Below, piece after piece: positions 1 through 10,602 of a stretch of DNA of 64,000 bases. Numbering within the stretch: position 1 is the stretch's first letter; each line of letters starts with the position of its first letter. The DNA is from Trematomus loennbergii (lineage: Eukaryota; Chordata; Actinopteri; Perciformes; Nototheniidae), in contig JAAOOA010000610.1 of the NCBI GenBank assembly GCA_012861695.1, forward strand, positions 97,001 through 161,000. Reading direction: 5' to 3'. The position numbers and the translations under genes are program-made. The notes below the pieces were generated by a model. That model was not told where the DNA came from. It did not search any database and was given only the letters and a program-made list of their open reading frames with translations.

Positions 1-20
1 ACACACAAAAAAAGATATTC

Positions 21-26
21 AATAAA
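21..26 (+). promoter_or_regulatory. Possible poly(A) signal AATAAA
   Basis: An AATAAA lies at the left edge of the duplicate. The same signal in the right copy (49258-49263) follows a candidate last exon at 49138-49202, so the equivalent exon may lie just outside the window. Confidence 0.3.
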
Positions 27-194
27 ATGATTCAGAGCAGATTAAGAGATAAAAACATGTACGATCCATGTTGAGACTTTCCATTAGGAGGGCTGTCCAC
101 ACACCAATGAGCTTTATTACTTTGAAACTGTCAGGTATTGCGTGACGAAGATTTGGCAAGATACAGTTTTGCATTAATAAAACGTACGGATATT

Positions 195-280
195 TTGTGT
201 CTTGTTTAGTAGTTTTGCATCTACTTTTGGTCATTTAGCATCTTCTTGTAGACGTTTTGTGTCTCTTTGAGGTTAAAACG
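195..280. repeat. Degenerate TTTTGCATCT/TTTTGTGTCT repeat
   Basis: T-rich degenerate units built on TTTTGTGTCT and TTTTGCATCT, also seen at 49430-49515, 44990-45490 and 46410-46740. This is a common-looking noncoding dispersed repeat with no coding potential. Confidence 0.5.
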
Positions 281-1429
281 TACTCTGTTACGTTCATTTG
301 ACAAGAGTTGTTACCAGTTACTTAACTACGGAAGAGCATAAGGGCCACATGTGAGTATTTCTGTAAGATCTGACCAATAGTGAACTTTTTGTATTAGTTC
401 TGTGATTAAAGTCTGATCAAAATAAAAACCACATGTGGCCCTAATCCTCTAATTAATAGCGGTGTTGAAACAAATGGACAACTGTTTGAATCAAGTCGTT
501 AGTGGACCGGTTGAAATGCAATTTGGATGGAAATAACCTGCCGTGACGCTGTCATTTACTTTCAATAAACCCTTGTTCAAGTTAGTGATGTCGGTCTTTT
601 AAGTGAACGACGGGAGCCGGCTCGCGCCCGCGAACGAGCCGTTTTTTTTTGTTAAAGGGCCCATGTCATGGCCATTTCCACTGATCATAATTACATTGTT
701 GAGGTATACTAAAATAGATTTATACTGTGCAATTTTCCAAACTCACATTGGTTTCGCATACAGCATCTCTGTCAAGCATGTGTATTCAGCAGTATTCACT
801 TCTCCACTAAACGACTCGTTGGAGCTCTTGCCCCCCCCTCCCTGTGAGCCTAGTGTGCTCCGATTGGTCAGCTCGGCCACTCTGTTCTGATTAGTCAACC
901 ACAAGAGAGGCTCCGCCCGCTTTTTCGGGGAACATCAGTGTAATGGTACAGCTGATATTTTATACTAACTAACCGAACTGAACCTACAACTGTTGTTATA
1001 GAAGAGTGTGACGGCCCGGGGCCTTTGTGCAGGTGTGTTGCAGGGCTTACGGTGGGGTGGAGCTGAAGAGGCTAATCAGCGCGATCACGGACACCTCCGT
1101 AGCCGGTGCTATTAATCCCAGCGGCCCGGAGTCTCTCTCCAAAGCGGCTGCAGAAGGACGAACTGAGCGACCCTCTCCCCTCGACCACCTATCTCTGCAT
1201 TTACCACAATAAATGTGCCGTGGTTTTGTAAACTCGTGTATGTCTCCTTGCCTTTCCGTTGTGGCCTACGAGCCGACATAACAAAGAGTAAGTTATTTTT
1301 ACCTGTAATAAACTACTACTGTTTGATGAGAAATCAAATCATGGTTTGCTAATATATGAATTCAGGGAAGAAAGGATAGGTGTCACGATCTGTCTGTGTT
1401 ATGTTTTGTCTTGTCTTTTTCTGGTTCCA

Positions 1430-1648
1430 GACGAGACAACGTAGCGTAGTCTCTAGTTCCTGGTTCAGACGCTCCGACTGTCCATTTGACTGAGGATGAT
1501 ATCCTGATGACAAGCTGACGGTGGCACCTATGAGTCGACAAAACTCCTTCCAGAAAACGGAAATGAATTGTGGACCCCTGTCGGAAACAATGTCATCAGG
1601 GAATCCATGGATCCTGAATATGTGATTCCATGACATGACAGATCGTGA

Positions 1649-1650
<2 letters not shown>
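1430..1650 (-). pseudogene. Gypsy integrase core fragment
   Basis: The minus-strand translation contains [15 protein letters not shown] followed by [16 protein letters not shown], the signature around the second catalytic Asp and the catalytic Glu region of Ty3/Gypsy integrase. Upstream it joins the LTR-like motif and the poly(A) tract. Downstream it switches to LTR-end sequence. Only about 70 residues survive, so this is a fragment. Confidence 0.85.
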
Positions 1651-1659
<9 letters not shown>

Positions 1660-1679
<20 letters not shown>

Positions 1680-2060
1680 GTACTTGTAAGATACTTTATT
1701 TTCCAAATACAGCAATGAACAACAAAAAAGGTAACTATCAAATCTCTAACCGAGATGACAAAAATAGAGGAACAAAATGAAAGCGCTCACGTAGTGAGGA
1801 ATCTTTACAACTTTACAAGAGCACAAAGAGCATAGACCTGACCATAGCAGAGACAATACGAACTGACAAAGAACACTTGGGAGACAGGGGAATATAAGCA
1901 CAGGGTAACTAGACACAGGTGGGACCAATCAGGGCGGGGCTGACATTGATGAGCACAGGAGACACAGGTGAAAATAATCAGGAAGCCTGGAATGAGAGAA
2001 AGCAAACGTAAATAACATGCATCTCTCTAGCATTCTGTCGGTGCACAACAGTACCCCCCC
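1660..2060 (-). mobile_element. Retroelement 3' end with poly(A) tail
   Basis: On the minus strand a non-coding stretch ends in AAAATAAAG and then about 27 A residues. This is the pattern of a polyadenylated transcript 3' end (an LTR R-region or other 3' UTR) captured as cDNA. LTR elements do not normally keep a poly(A) inside the integrated copy, which makes this junction unusual. Confidence 0.5.
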
Positions 2061-2084
2061 CTCTAGGGCCAACTCCTGATGGCC

Positions 2085-2740
2085 CAGGCTGATTGTAAAA
2101 ATCGTGGATAAGCGTCTTGTCTACGATAAATGACGCAGCTACCCAGCTTCTAGCCTCAGGACCGTAACCCTTCCAGTCTACCAGGAATTGCTTCCCCCTC
2201 CCCCTATTACGGACCTCTAGTAGCTTACGGACCTTGTAAACCTCACCCCCTTCAAAGAACTCGGGCGGTGGAGGGGGCTTGGAGGCGGGAACAAGTGTGC
2301 TCTCACACCGGCTTGATTTTACTGACGTGAAACGTCGGATGTACTCTCATAGTTCTGGGGAGTTGCAAGCGTACAGACACCGGGTTGATGACTTGGACAC
2401 CGGGAAAGGACCCACAAATCTCGGAGCCAGTTTCCTTGAGGCGACATGGAGTGGTAAGTCCTTAGTGGAAAGCCAAACATTTTGGCCTGGTCTGTAGGAG
2501 GGAGCGACCCTGCGATGGACGTCTGCAACAGCCTTCATCCGAGCTGAACTTCGGAGAAGAGCCTGGCGAGCACCAGCCCAAACTCGTCGACAACGTCTGA
2601 TCATGGCATGAGCCGATGGAACCCTCACCTCTTCCTCGTTGTTAGGGAAAAATGGAGGCTGGAAACCATTGACACAATGGAAAGGAGAGACACCTGGGCT
2701 GCCGTAGGAAGAGTATTGTGGGCAAACTCGACCCATGTGA
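2085..2740 (-). pseudogene. Gypsy integrase C-terminal and chromodomain-like fragment
   Basis: The minus strand encodes a basic linker, then [11 protein letters not shown] and [14 protein letters not shown], the typical C-terminal domain of fish Gypsy integrases. With a frame change it continues to a chromodomain-like piece with FLVDWKGYGPEARSWV near 2110-2210. Frameshifts and loss of the rest of pol make it non-functional. Confidence 0.8.
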
Positions 2741-2779
2741 GGTGGTCACTCCAGGTAGTCTGTTCAACAGTTTCTAGGG

Positions 2780-3065
2780 TTTGCTAACTTCTATAGGAAG
2801 TTTATTAGGAATTTCAGTTCTGTTGCTGCCCCTCTACATGTTCTGACTTCTCCTAAGGTTCCTTTCAAGTGGACTCCCCAGGCGGACTTCGCTTTCCAAC
2901 GTCTCAGAGAGAGATTACATCAGCCCCCATACTCACCATTCCAGATCCCCAGCGCCAGTTTATGGTCGAGGTTGATGCTTCCAATGAGGGAATTGGAGGA
3001 GTACTGTCTCAACGTTCTGCAGAAGACAACAAGATGCATCCATGTGCTTACCTGTCACGGAAACT
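2780..3065 (+). pseudogene. Gypsy reverse transcriptase/RNase H fragment
   Basis: The plus-strand translation reads YRKFI, then [13 protein letters not shown], and from about 2940 [19 protein letters not shown], the connection and RNase H start of Ty3/Gypsy pol including the first RNase H Asp. It stops abruptly after the AYLSRKLT motif at LTR-like sequence. It is on the opposite strand to the integrase fragments, which shows internal inversion. Confidence 0.85.
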
Positions 3066-4396
3066 GACCGTGACCAACATGGTGGGAGACAGGAAAAACC
3101 AACAATGAACCGACAGGGAACACAGGAAGAGACAAGACTAAATACAGGGAGGGGTAATCACAAGACGAGACACAGCTGGGGTAAGGGAGGCAGAAACACA
3201 AGGGCAACAGGTGAACACAATCAGACAATCAGACACACCAGGGAAACTAACGACAGGAAGGCAAACACAGGAAGAAGGAACAGAGAAGACACAAGGAGGA
3301 AAACATTTCAAAACAAAACAGGAAACCAGAAAAAGACAAGACAAAACATAACACAGACAGATCGTGACAATAGGCCTACTAAGTATTTCCATTAAACTTT
3401 ATTTTTAGAAATGTACAAAATGAACATAAATATACATATATACACACGGTATATCATCCATTCCTCCTCCTCTTGCCTGCGCACAGCCGGTGCGGTGCCT
3501 TTTAGCACGAGGCCTCAGTAGTAGTAGAAGTCCCGTCCCCGTCATGGATTGTCCGCCAGGATCTGGCTGGACGAAATCAAATGCAAATCACAAAATATTA
3601 GAGAAACTTAGTTGTTTTAGATTCGTTAGTAGTAGTTGTGTAATGAACAGCTTGCCTGCTAATATGCTAACCTAGCTTTGTTTACCTTGGTAGCTAACAC
3701 GATATGAACGTTAGCTTGGAGGAAAGGCAACTATAATGCAGTGTAATAAAACTACTATGAACAAAAGCTAGTGGTTCATATTAGGCTAGCAATAACGTGT
3801 TTATAATTGCAATCGTATACGGGTATTCTGCTACCATACAATGTAACTTGCATGAATACATTGTTTTGCGCTAGCATACAGCTAGCCTCGTTAGCTACAT
3901 GCAGTATATGTACTGTCACAATGTACGGTAAATCACCCGGAGTATACTGTATGAGTATTCCGTGTGTGTGACTGCAGACATTCTCCTGCCATGACAAACA
4001 TGTAAGGCCATCTGCTGACATTGTAGTTGATATATTTAAACGCTAGCAACGTAGCATCACAAAAATGTTTTTCCGACCAAACTAGCTCTAGCTCCGTGTG
4101 TTAGATCGGTTGCATACACGCTACGCCAGCTATAATGTAATTACGTTTCGCGACTGACCGCACGGCAAATCACCCGGAGTATACTGTCAATAGGTATTTT
4201 GTGTGTGAATGCAGACATTCTCCTGCTATGAGATACATGTATGCAAGGCCATCTGCTGATATTAGAGTTGATATATGGAAACTCTAGCAACTTAGTTAGC
4301 ACAGTTAGCACTGTGTCAATGGCTTAGCAGTCCAACACAGTTTACACATTTAAACAGTCTTGTTTGATAAATACACAAATAACAATGCAAACTTAC

Positions 4397-4550
4397 AGGT
4401 TGTGTACCCGGATCTTCCCCTGCTCCAAACGGTCCAAACAAGCTGTGCATATCCGGCCTCAAACTGGGCAATGTTTTGGAAGCTTTCGTCTGTGAAATGC
4501 CGGTTCTTCGAACCTCTGGAGGAGGAACACGCCGCTGCTGGTGTGGCCAT
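4397..4550 (-). CDS. Candidate first exon in TTAA element, unknown product
   Basis: An ATG at 4550 opens about 51 codons on the minus strand with the stretch FTDESFQNIAQFEAGYAQL and then WTVWSR, ending at a strong splice donor (ACCT|GTAAGT). The same exon, start and donor are kept in the right duplicate at 57870-58023. I do not recognise the protein. Because it lies inside a repetitive element it is more likely a transposon exon than a host gene. No partner exon was found. The upstream palindrome at 4578-4609 and a CCAAT-type motif (ATTGG on the plus strand) could be its promoter. Confidence 0.35.
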
Positions 4551-4577
4551 AGCTCTTCGGGATTGGTCCATTTCGTT

Positions 4578-4609
4578 CCGGGTACCGCATGACATCAGGC
4601 GGTACCCGG
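4578..4609. promoter_or_regulatory. Perfect 11-bp inverted repeat upstream of candidate exon
   Basis: CCGGGTACCGC and GCGGTACCCGG are perfectly complementary arms separated by 10 bp, 28 bp upstream of the minus-strand ATG at 4550. The arms are identical in the right duplicate at about 58051-58082. Binding of a dimeric factor is speculation. Confidence 0.4.
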
Positions 4610-5034
4610 AAGAATCAAATGGGCAGTGACGTATCTCCAACGAGGCGTTTTGGGGAGGTATTTTCTGTGTTAGAGTTTTACTCGCTACAGGGTGTACTTT
4701 GAGGGTTTTGACTCTGCACACCGTTTACATGCATAAAAACCTTCATAACACACAAGGGGACGGGTAATAACCGGAAAAGCATGACATGGGAGCTTTAAGG
4801 TTATCAAAATGATAAAAAGAGAGGAACTGTTAAGGAATAATTCTTCTAGATATCTAACCTTTTGCTCTGTGACGTTTTATGATCTACTCTGACGTCTGTT
4901 ATCTCCTTTAAGGAAAGGCCTTGGTGCCATATGTGTTGTTGTCACCAGTTTGTGACCGGTCAACTTGTCTGGCACGAAGGGTAATTGTTGTGAGAACGCT
5001 GAGGCACTTCTTTATCGGTGTTTGTGGACTCTAA

Positions 5035-5786
5035 TGGCGCGTTTCCACTACAGCGCGGAGCACGGTTTAAGAGGGCTGTGACGTCAGCGGCCCGTTTTTG
5101 GTTGCGTTTCCACTTGGCCTAGTACCGGCCGGCGGGTCCTAATTCACAGTTTTTCTGGCCTCATAAAATCGTGGGTCTAGGGCCAGAGACAACGAGGCTG
5201 AGTCGGGCTGAGTATGCTAAACTAGAGAGAGAATCGCTGGCAAGGGGGCTACAACTACAACAAGATGGACATATTTGACCGTGATTTAATTGTAATACAC
5301 GTTTCAAAATGATGAAGTAACAACATACTGATACCGGTTAGTAAAAACCATGAATTAATGCTTTGACAAGTCTGCAGACAGACGGCAGGCGAAAAACCTT
5401 TTAAAATGCGTGTTTTCTAAATGGAGATTGGCTAAGCTAACGCAGTATATGCTCCGACCGTCCACACTCACAACAACGGCCTATACAGACATAAATAAAG
5501 CAGCGACTGTATTCTCCATGACACAGGCAGTCTGTGGTTTGTACTTGTTTCACTTTTGTCTAGTTTCTGAACAGATATGAGGAGCTGTGAGCTCTGAGTG
5601 CTAACAGCTAACGGCTGTGTTGTTTTTCTGGGGTTCTCATTGAAGATGACGTCACGGCTCCGCCTACACTGCGTTACTATAGATACTACCCCAGTTCTTA
5701 AACTGTAATGGAAATGCGCCATAAAGTGAGCCAGTCCTAACGAGGCCTAGCCATACCGAGCGAGGCCGTGTAGTGGAAATGCGCCA
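5035..5786 (+). mobile_element. PIF/Harbinger-like MITE, left copy
   Basis: Terminal inverted repeats TGGCGCGTTTCCACTAC and GTAGTGGAAATGCGCCA are flanked by TAA on both sides (5032-5034 and 5787-5789), the 3-bp target duplication typical of PIF/Harbinger. At about 750 bp with no transposase motif it is non-autonomous. Confidence 0.75.
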
Positions 5787-6351
5787 TAAGATGTGAAATC
5801 TTCGAGGCCATGAGTGTCGGACGCAGGTGGTTCAGTGTTCCCAGCTGTTTAGTCTACTCCTTCAGAGATGTGGATTACTCTCTGTGAACCAGTTAAAAGG
5901 TCTAGCATAGAGAGAGGCTCTTCAGAATTGACGTGGCAACTCTACCGTGAAGTCAGAACCTCTGACTCTTTGACTTGTGATGTGAATCCTCCGGCCGATA
6001 CTCTGAATAAACCCATCAGTGTTTGACATCAAAAGCTCCAACTCTCACCGTGTCTCCTTCCTGAGTCGGTGACTCCCAATGCATTGCTACACAGAAGTTT
6101 CCCCCACACTAATGATTATTAATTATTATTCCCCTCTCTTCTGATACCAATACTGTGCCGATGAGAAAGTGTAGGCTACCTGTAACACTCTCCAAACTAC
6201 TGTAGGAGCGGAATCATTCGAAAAATATTATATAGGATAATGCTATACAATGCTAACGGAGGCGACACGTACGTTATTCACGCGCTTATCCACACGTACG
6301 TTATCAACACGCATATCTAAGATAGTGCTTTCTAAGCTACGCCGCCGCTAC

Positions 6352-6415
6352 GTGAGCGCGTACTTTGAGCGCGTACTTTGAGCGCGTACTTTGAGCGCGT
6401 ACTTTGAGCGCACCT
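6352..6415 (+). repeat. 13-bp tandem repeat, four units
   Basis: GAGCGCGTACTTT is repeated four times here and three times at the matching place in the right copy (about 59829-59870). This is a copy-number difference between the duplicates. Confidence 0.8.
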
Positions 6416-6482
6416 ATGGTACGTCGCCGTGACGTCTGACGTCTGACATCGTCGTGACGTCGCCTGTATTCTACGTCAACCC

Positions 6483-7613
<1,131 letters not shown>

Positions 7614-7687
7614 GTCAACCCATTCAAAATTGATGGAGGCGTTGGCGCACGTTGACACGTCAGTTCTCCGCTCAGTTAGCTTAGTTA

Positions 7688-7819
7688 TCTGTTCTTTGGC
7701 ACAAATCACACCTCATAGTTATCTGTTCTTTGGCACAAATCACACCTCATAGTTATCTGTTCTTTAGCACAATCACACCTCATAGTTATCTGTTCTTTGG
7801 CACAAATCACACCTCATAC
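7688..7819 (+). repeat. 34-bp tandem repeat upstream of TRIM, four units
   Basis: TAGTTATCTGTTCTTTGGCA plus 14 further bases is repeated four times, 110-250 bp upstream of the TRIM start codon. All four units are kept in the right copy (61168-61304). It sits where a proximal promoter would be, but no function can be shown. Confidence 0.8.
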
Positions 7820-7892
7820 AGAAGCTGATAGGCCACATTCACTGCTCACACACGTCCTGTTCAGATAACCTGTCCACTAGTTTCAGCTCTCA

Positions 7893-7904
7893 GGAAGTGA
7901 AACT
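7893..7904 (+). promoter_or_regulatory. ISRE/IRF-like element before TRIM start
   Basis: GGAAGTGAAACT differs at one base from the interferon-stimulated response element core GAAANNGAAACT. It lies 28 bp before the TRIM ATG and is identical in the right copy (61380-61391). Interferon control is inference from the motif and from the family's usual role. Confidence 0.4.
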
Positions 7905-7932
7905 CAGACACTCGCTGCTACTGAGAGGTGAA

Positions 7933-9560
7933 ATGGCGCAGAAAGGAGTTCAGCTGGACCGGGAAACCTTATCTTGTTCGATCTGTCTGGATCTACTGAA
8001 GGATCCGGTGACTACTACCTGTGGACACAGCTACTGCATGAAGTGTATTAAGGCTTCTGGGACGAGAGGATGAGAAAAGAAGATCCACAGCTGCCCTCAG
8101 TGTAGGCAGAGCTTCACACCGAGGCCTGTCCTGCTGAAAACACCATGTTAGCAGCTTTAGTGGAGGAGCTGAAGAAGACTGGACTCCAAGCTGCTCCTGC
8201 TGATCTCTGCTATGCTGGAGCTGAAGATGTGGCCTGTGATGTCTGCACTGGGAGAAACTGAGAGCCTGTAAGTCCTGCCTCGTGTGTCTTCTTATTGTGA
8301 CAACACCTCCAGCCTCATTATGAATTGCCTGCCTTTAAAAAACACAAGCTGGTGGAGCCCTCCAAGAAGCTCCAGGAGAACATCTGCTCTCGTCACGACG
8401 AGGTGATGAAGATGTTCTGCCGCACTGATCAGCAGTGTATCTGTTATCTCTGCTCTGTGGACGAACACAAAGGCCACGACACAGTGTCAGCTGCAGCAGA
8501 GAGGACTGAGAGGCAGAGAGAGCTGGAGGGGAGTCGACTAAACATCCAGCAGAGAATCCAGGACAGAGAGAAGGAGGTGAAGCTGCTTCAGCAGGAGGTG
8601 GAGGCCGTCAATGGCTCTGCTGATAAAGCAGTGGAGGACAGTGAGAAGATGTTCACTGAGCTGATCCGTCTCATGGAGAAGAAGCTCTGATGTGAAGCAG
8701 CAGGTCAGATCCCAGCAGAAGAGAGAAGTGAGTCGAGTCAAAGAGCTTCAGGAGAAGCTGGAGCAGGAGATCTGAGCTGAAGAGGAGAGACGCTGAGCTG
8801 AAGCTGCTGTCTCACACAGAGGATCACAACCAGTTTCTGCACAGCTACCCCTCACTGTCAGCCCTCAGTGAACCTACACACTCCCAGCATCAACATCCGT
8901 CCTCTGAGCTACTTTGAGGACGTGACGGCGGCCCTGTCAGCAGTCAGAGACAAACTACAGGACGTCCTGAGAGAGGAATGGACAAACGTCTCACCGACTG
9001 AAGTGGATGTTTTACTGTCAGCAGCAGAGCCCACCACCAGAGCTGGGTTCTTACAATATTCACAGGAATCACTCTGGATCCAAACACAGCACACACAGCT
9101 GTTATTATCTGAGGGGAGCAGAAAAGCAACATCATGAACAAGATCAGTCTTATTCTAGTCACCCAGACAGATTCACTGTATGAGCAGGTCCTGAGTAGAG
9201 AGAGTCTGACTGGACGTTGTTACTGGGAGGTGGAGTGGAGAGGGGGGAGTTTGTAGCAGTCGCATACAAGAATATCAGCAGAGCAGGGAGGGATGAATGT
9301 GCATTTGGATCAATGACAAATCTTGGTCCTTAGTACCAAAACAGTTATTCATTTCGTTACAACAGTATCCTCACTCCCGTCTCAGGTCCTCTGTCCTCCA
9401 GAGTAGGAGTGTACCTGGATCACAGAGCAGGTTCTGTCCTTCTACAGCATCTCTGAAACCATGACTCTCCTCCACAGAGAGCAGACCACATTCACTCAGC
9501 CGCTACATGCTGGGTTTGGCTTTGTTATGGAGACACAGCTGAGTTGTGTAACTGAAATAG
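7933..9560 (+). pseudogene. TRIM E3 ligase gene (RING-B-box-coiled coil-PRY/SPRY), left copy, broken
   Basis: This is an intronless fish TRIM of the TRIM16/TRIM25-like type. The ATG at 7933 opens [11 protein letters not shown], then the RING ([20 protein letters not shown]...), B-box 1 (CDVCTGR region), B-box 2 (CSRHDEVMKMFCRTDQQCIC), a long coiled coil and a PRY/SPRY domain. TRIM proteins are RING ubiquitin ligases and many fish members restrict viruses. Compared with the right copy there are at least nine small indels that break the frame, near 8051, 8074, 8092, 8256, 8290, 8305, 8680, 8773 and 8884. At the start of PRY/SPRY a Trp-type codon is TGA in both copies. The RING start is in frame here but shifted in the right copy. 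An AATAAA at 10147-10152 could be its poly(A) signal. It is either a pseudogene or badly affected by sequence errors. Confidence 0.85.
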
Positions 9561-10146
9561 CCTGAAGTCATTTGAGGAACTCTTCTACTTCTTAAAGTCA
9601 CCGTGTGTCCATCAGAGCTGATTGCTCATGTCTTCACTGCACAGAGATCAGCTGTCAATCAAACATTATGGGATGTGCTTTAACATCTTCTCATGAGTTG
9701 TTGTAGATGTTGGAGTTCTTTAGGCGGCGCTCCTTCCTGTCTCTGTTAGCCATGGAGGCTGTCACTGCTCAGGAGGATTTCTGTTAACCTCAACTCATAT
9801 CTCTCTGCATGGAAATGTAAACTTTGCTCTAAATATTGTTGAATATCGATATTGATGTATTTGTATGTTGTTGTTTCTCTTGTAAAGCATGAGAGAGAGA
9901 AAGCACCAGAGCTTCTTTCATTGGAGATATTTTATTCTAAAGGTCTTTTATTTTTGACTTAGTCTCAAAGTGTTGAATGCATTAATGAAAGATACAAAAT
10001 AAATAAAACTAATATAAAGAAAAGTCATTAAAAATAAAAGCTAACAGGTTGAGTTTGTAATAAATTGTGTTTCTATTTTCACGATGTGAGATGAGCGCCA
10101 CATTTACATGTCTGTACAAAATTAAATGTTTGGGGTTTTTCTTGTT

Positions 10147-10152
10147 AATAAA
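10147..10152 (+). promoter_or_regulatory. Possible poly(A) signal for TRIM, left
   Basis: AATAAA about 590 bp after the TRIM stop, within the conserved duplicated part. The right copy has AATAAA at 63426-63431. Confidence 0.35.
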
Positions 10153-10338
10153 AGAGCTAAGAGGAACAAAAGTCTCAGTCTTTTGTTTTTTGAATTATAA
10201 AAATATCTCTAAATGATTGTTCTGAAACAAGATATTTAATTTTTTTACAAGTATTGTATTTATCTGTAGGGTTAAGAAAATGTCAATGAATACAGATTTT
10301 CTCAGTTTTGTTCAGAAAAACGTGAACATCTTTTAGCT

Positions 10339-10445
10339 CAGTGATTCTCAAATGGGGGTACGCGGACCCCCAGGGGTACGTTGGGGTACTGCAGGGGGTA
10401 CGCGGACCCCCAGGGGTACGTTGGGGTACTGCAGGGGGTACGTGA
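10339..10445 (+). repeat. hAT-like end with 40-bp tandem duplication
   Basis: CAGTGATTCTCAAATGGGGG is a typical hAT terminus, followed by two copies of a 40-bp G-rich unit (GGGGGTACGCGGACCCCCAG...). No matching other end was found, so this is a fragment. Confidence 0.5.
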
Positions 10446-10602
10446 GATAAAAAAACATGCATCATTACAAACATATTCATAGTAATATATAATATTCATC
10501 TGCACCAAAACATTGTAATACTTTGTAAGAATGTCATAGTTAATATATTTATATCATAGTATTTATTTTTATAAACCTACAGTTTTAACTTCAGAGTGTT
10601 AC

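Larger units (their letters stand above)
1381..3369. mobile_element. Rearranged Ty3/Gypsy LTR retroelement with 5-bp TSD
   Basis: The insertion is flanked by ATAGG (1376-1380 and 3370-3374), and the right duplicate has a single ATAGG at 50649-50653, an exact empty site. The first and last roughly 48 bases are inverted copies of one sequence (TGTCACGATCTGTC... and ...GACAGATCGTGACA), matching the TG...CA ends of an LTR but in opposite orientation. Inside are fragments of pol on both strands: integrase core and integrase C-terminal/chromodomain-like parts on the minus strand, and a reverse-transcriptase thumb to RNase H segment on the plus strand. A T-run at 1651-1677, preceded on the minus strand by an AATAAA-type signal, looks like a captured poly(A) tail. 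It is broken and cannot encode an intact polyprotein. Confidence 0.8.
652..4798 (+). mobile_element. TTAA-bounded DNA transposon, left copy
   Basis: The element starts TTAAAGGGCCCATGTCATG and ends CATGACATGGGAGCTTTAA, so it has short terminal inverted repeats and TTAA at both ends, as expected for piggyBac-type insertion. The first part also occurs alone at 30298-30460, so the family is dispersed. No DDD transposase was recognised. Bases 1381-3369 are a later Gypsy-related insertion. The only coding-like part is a short minus-strand exon at 4397-4550. The piggyBac assignment is inference from the TTAA ends. Confidence 0.55.
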
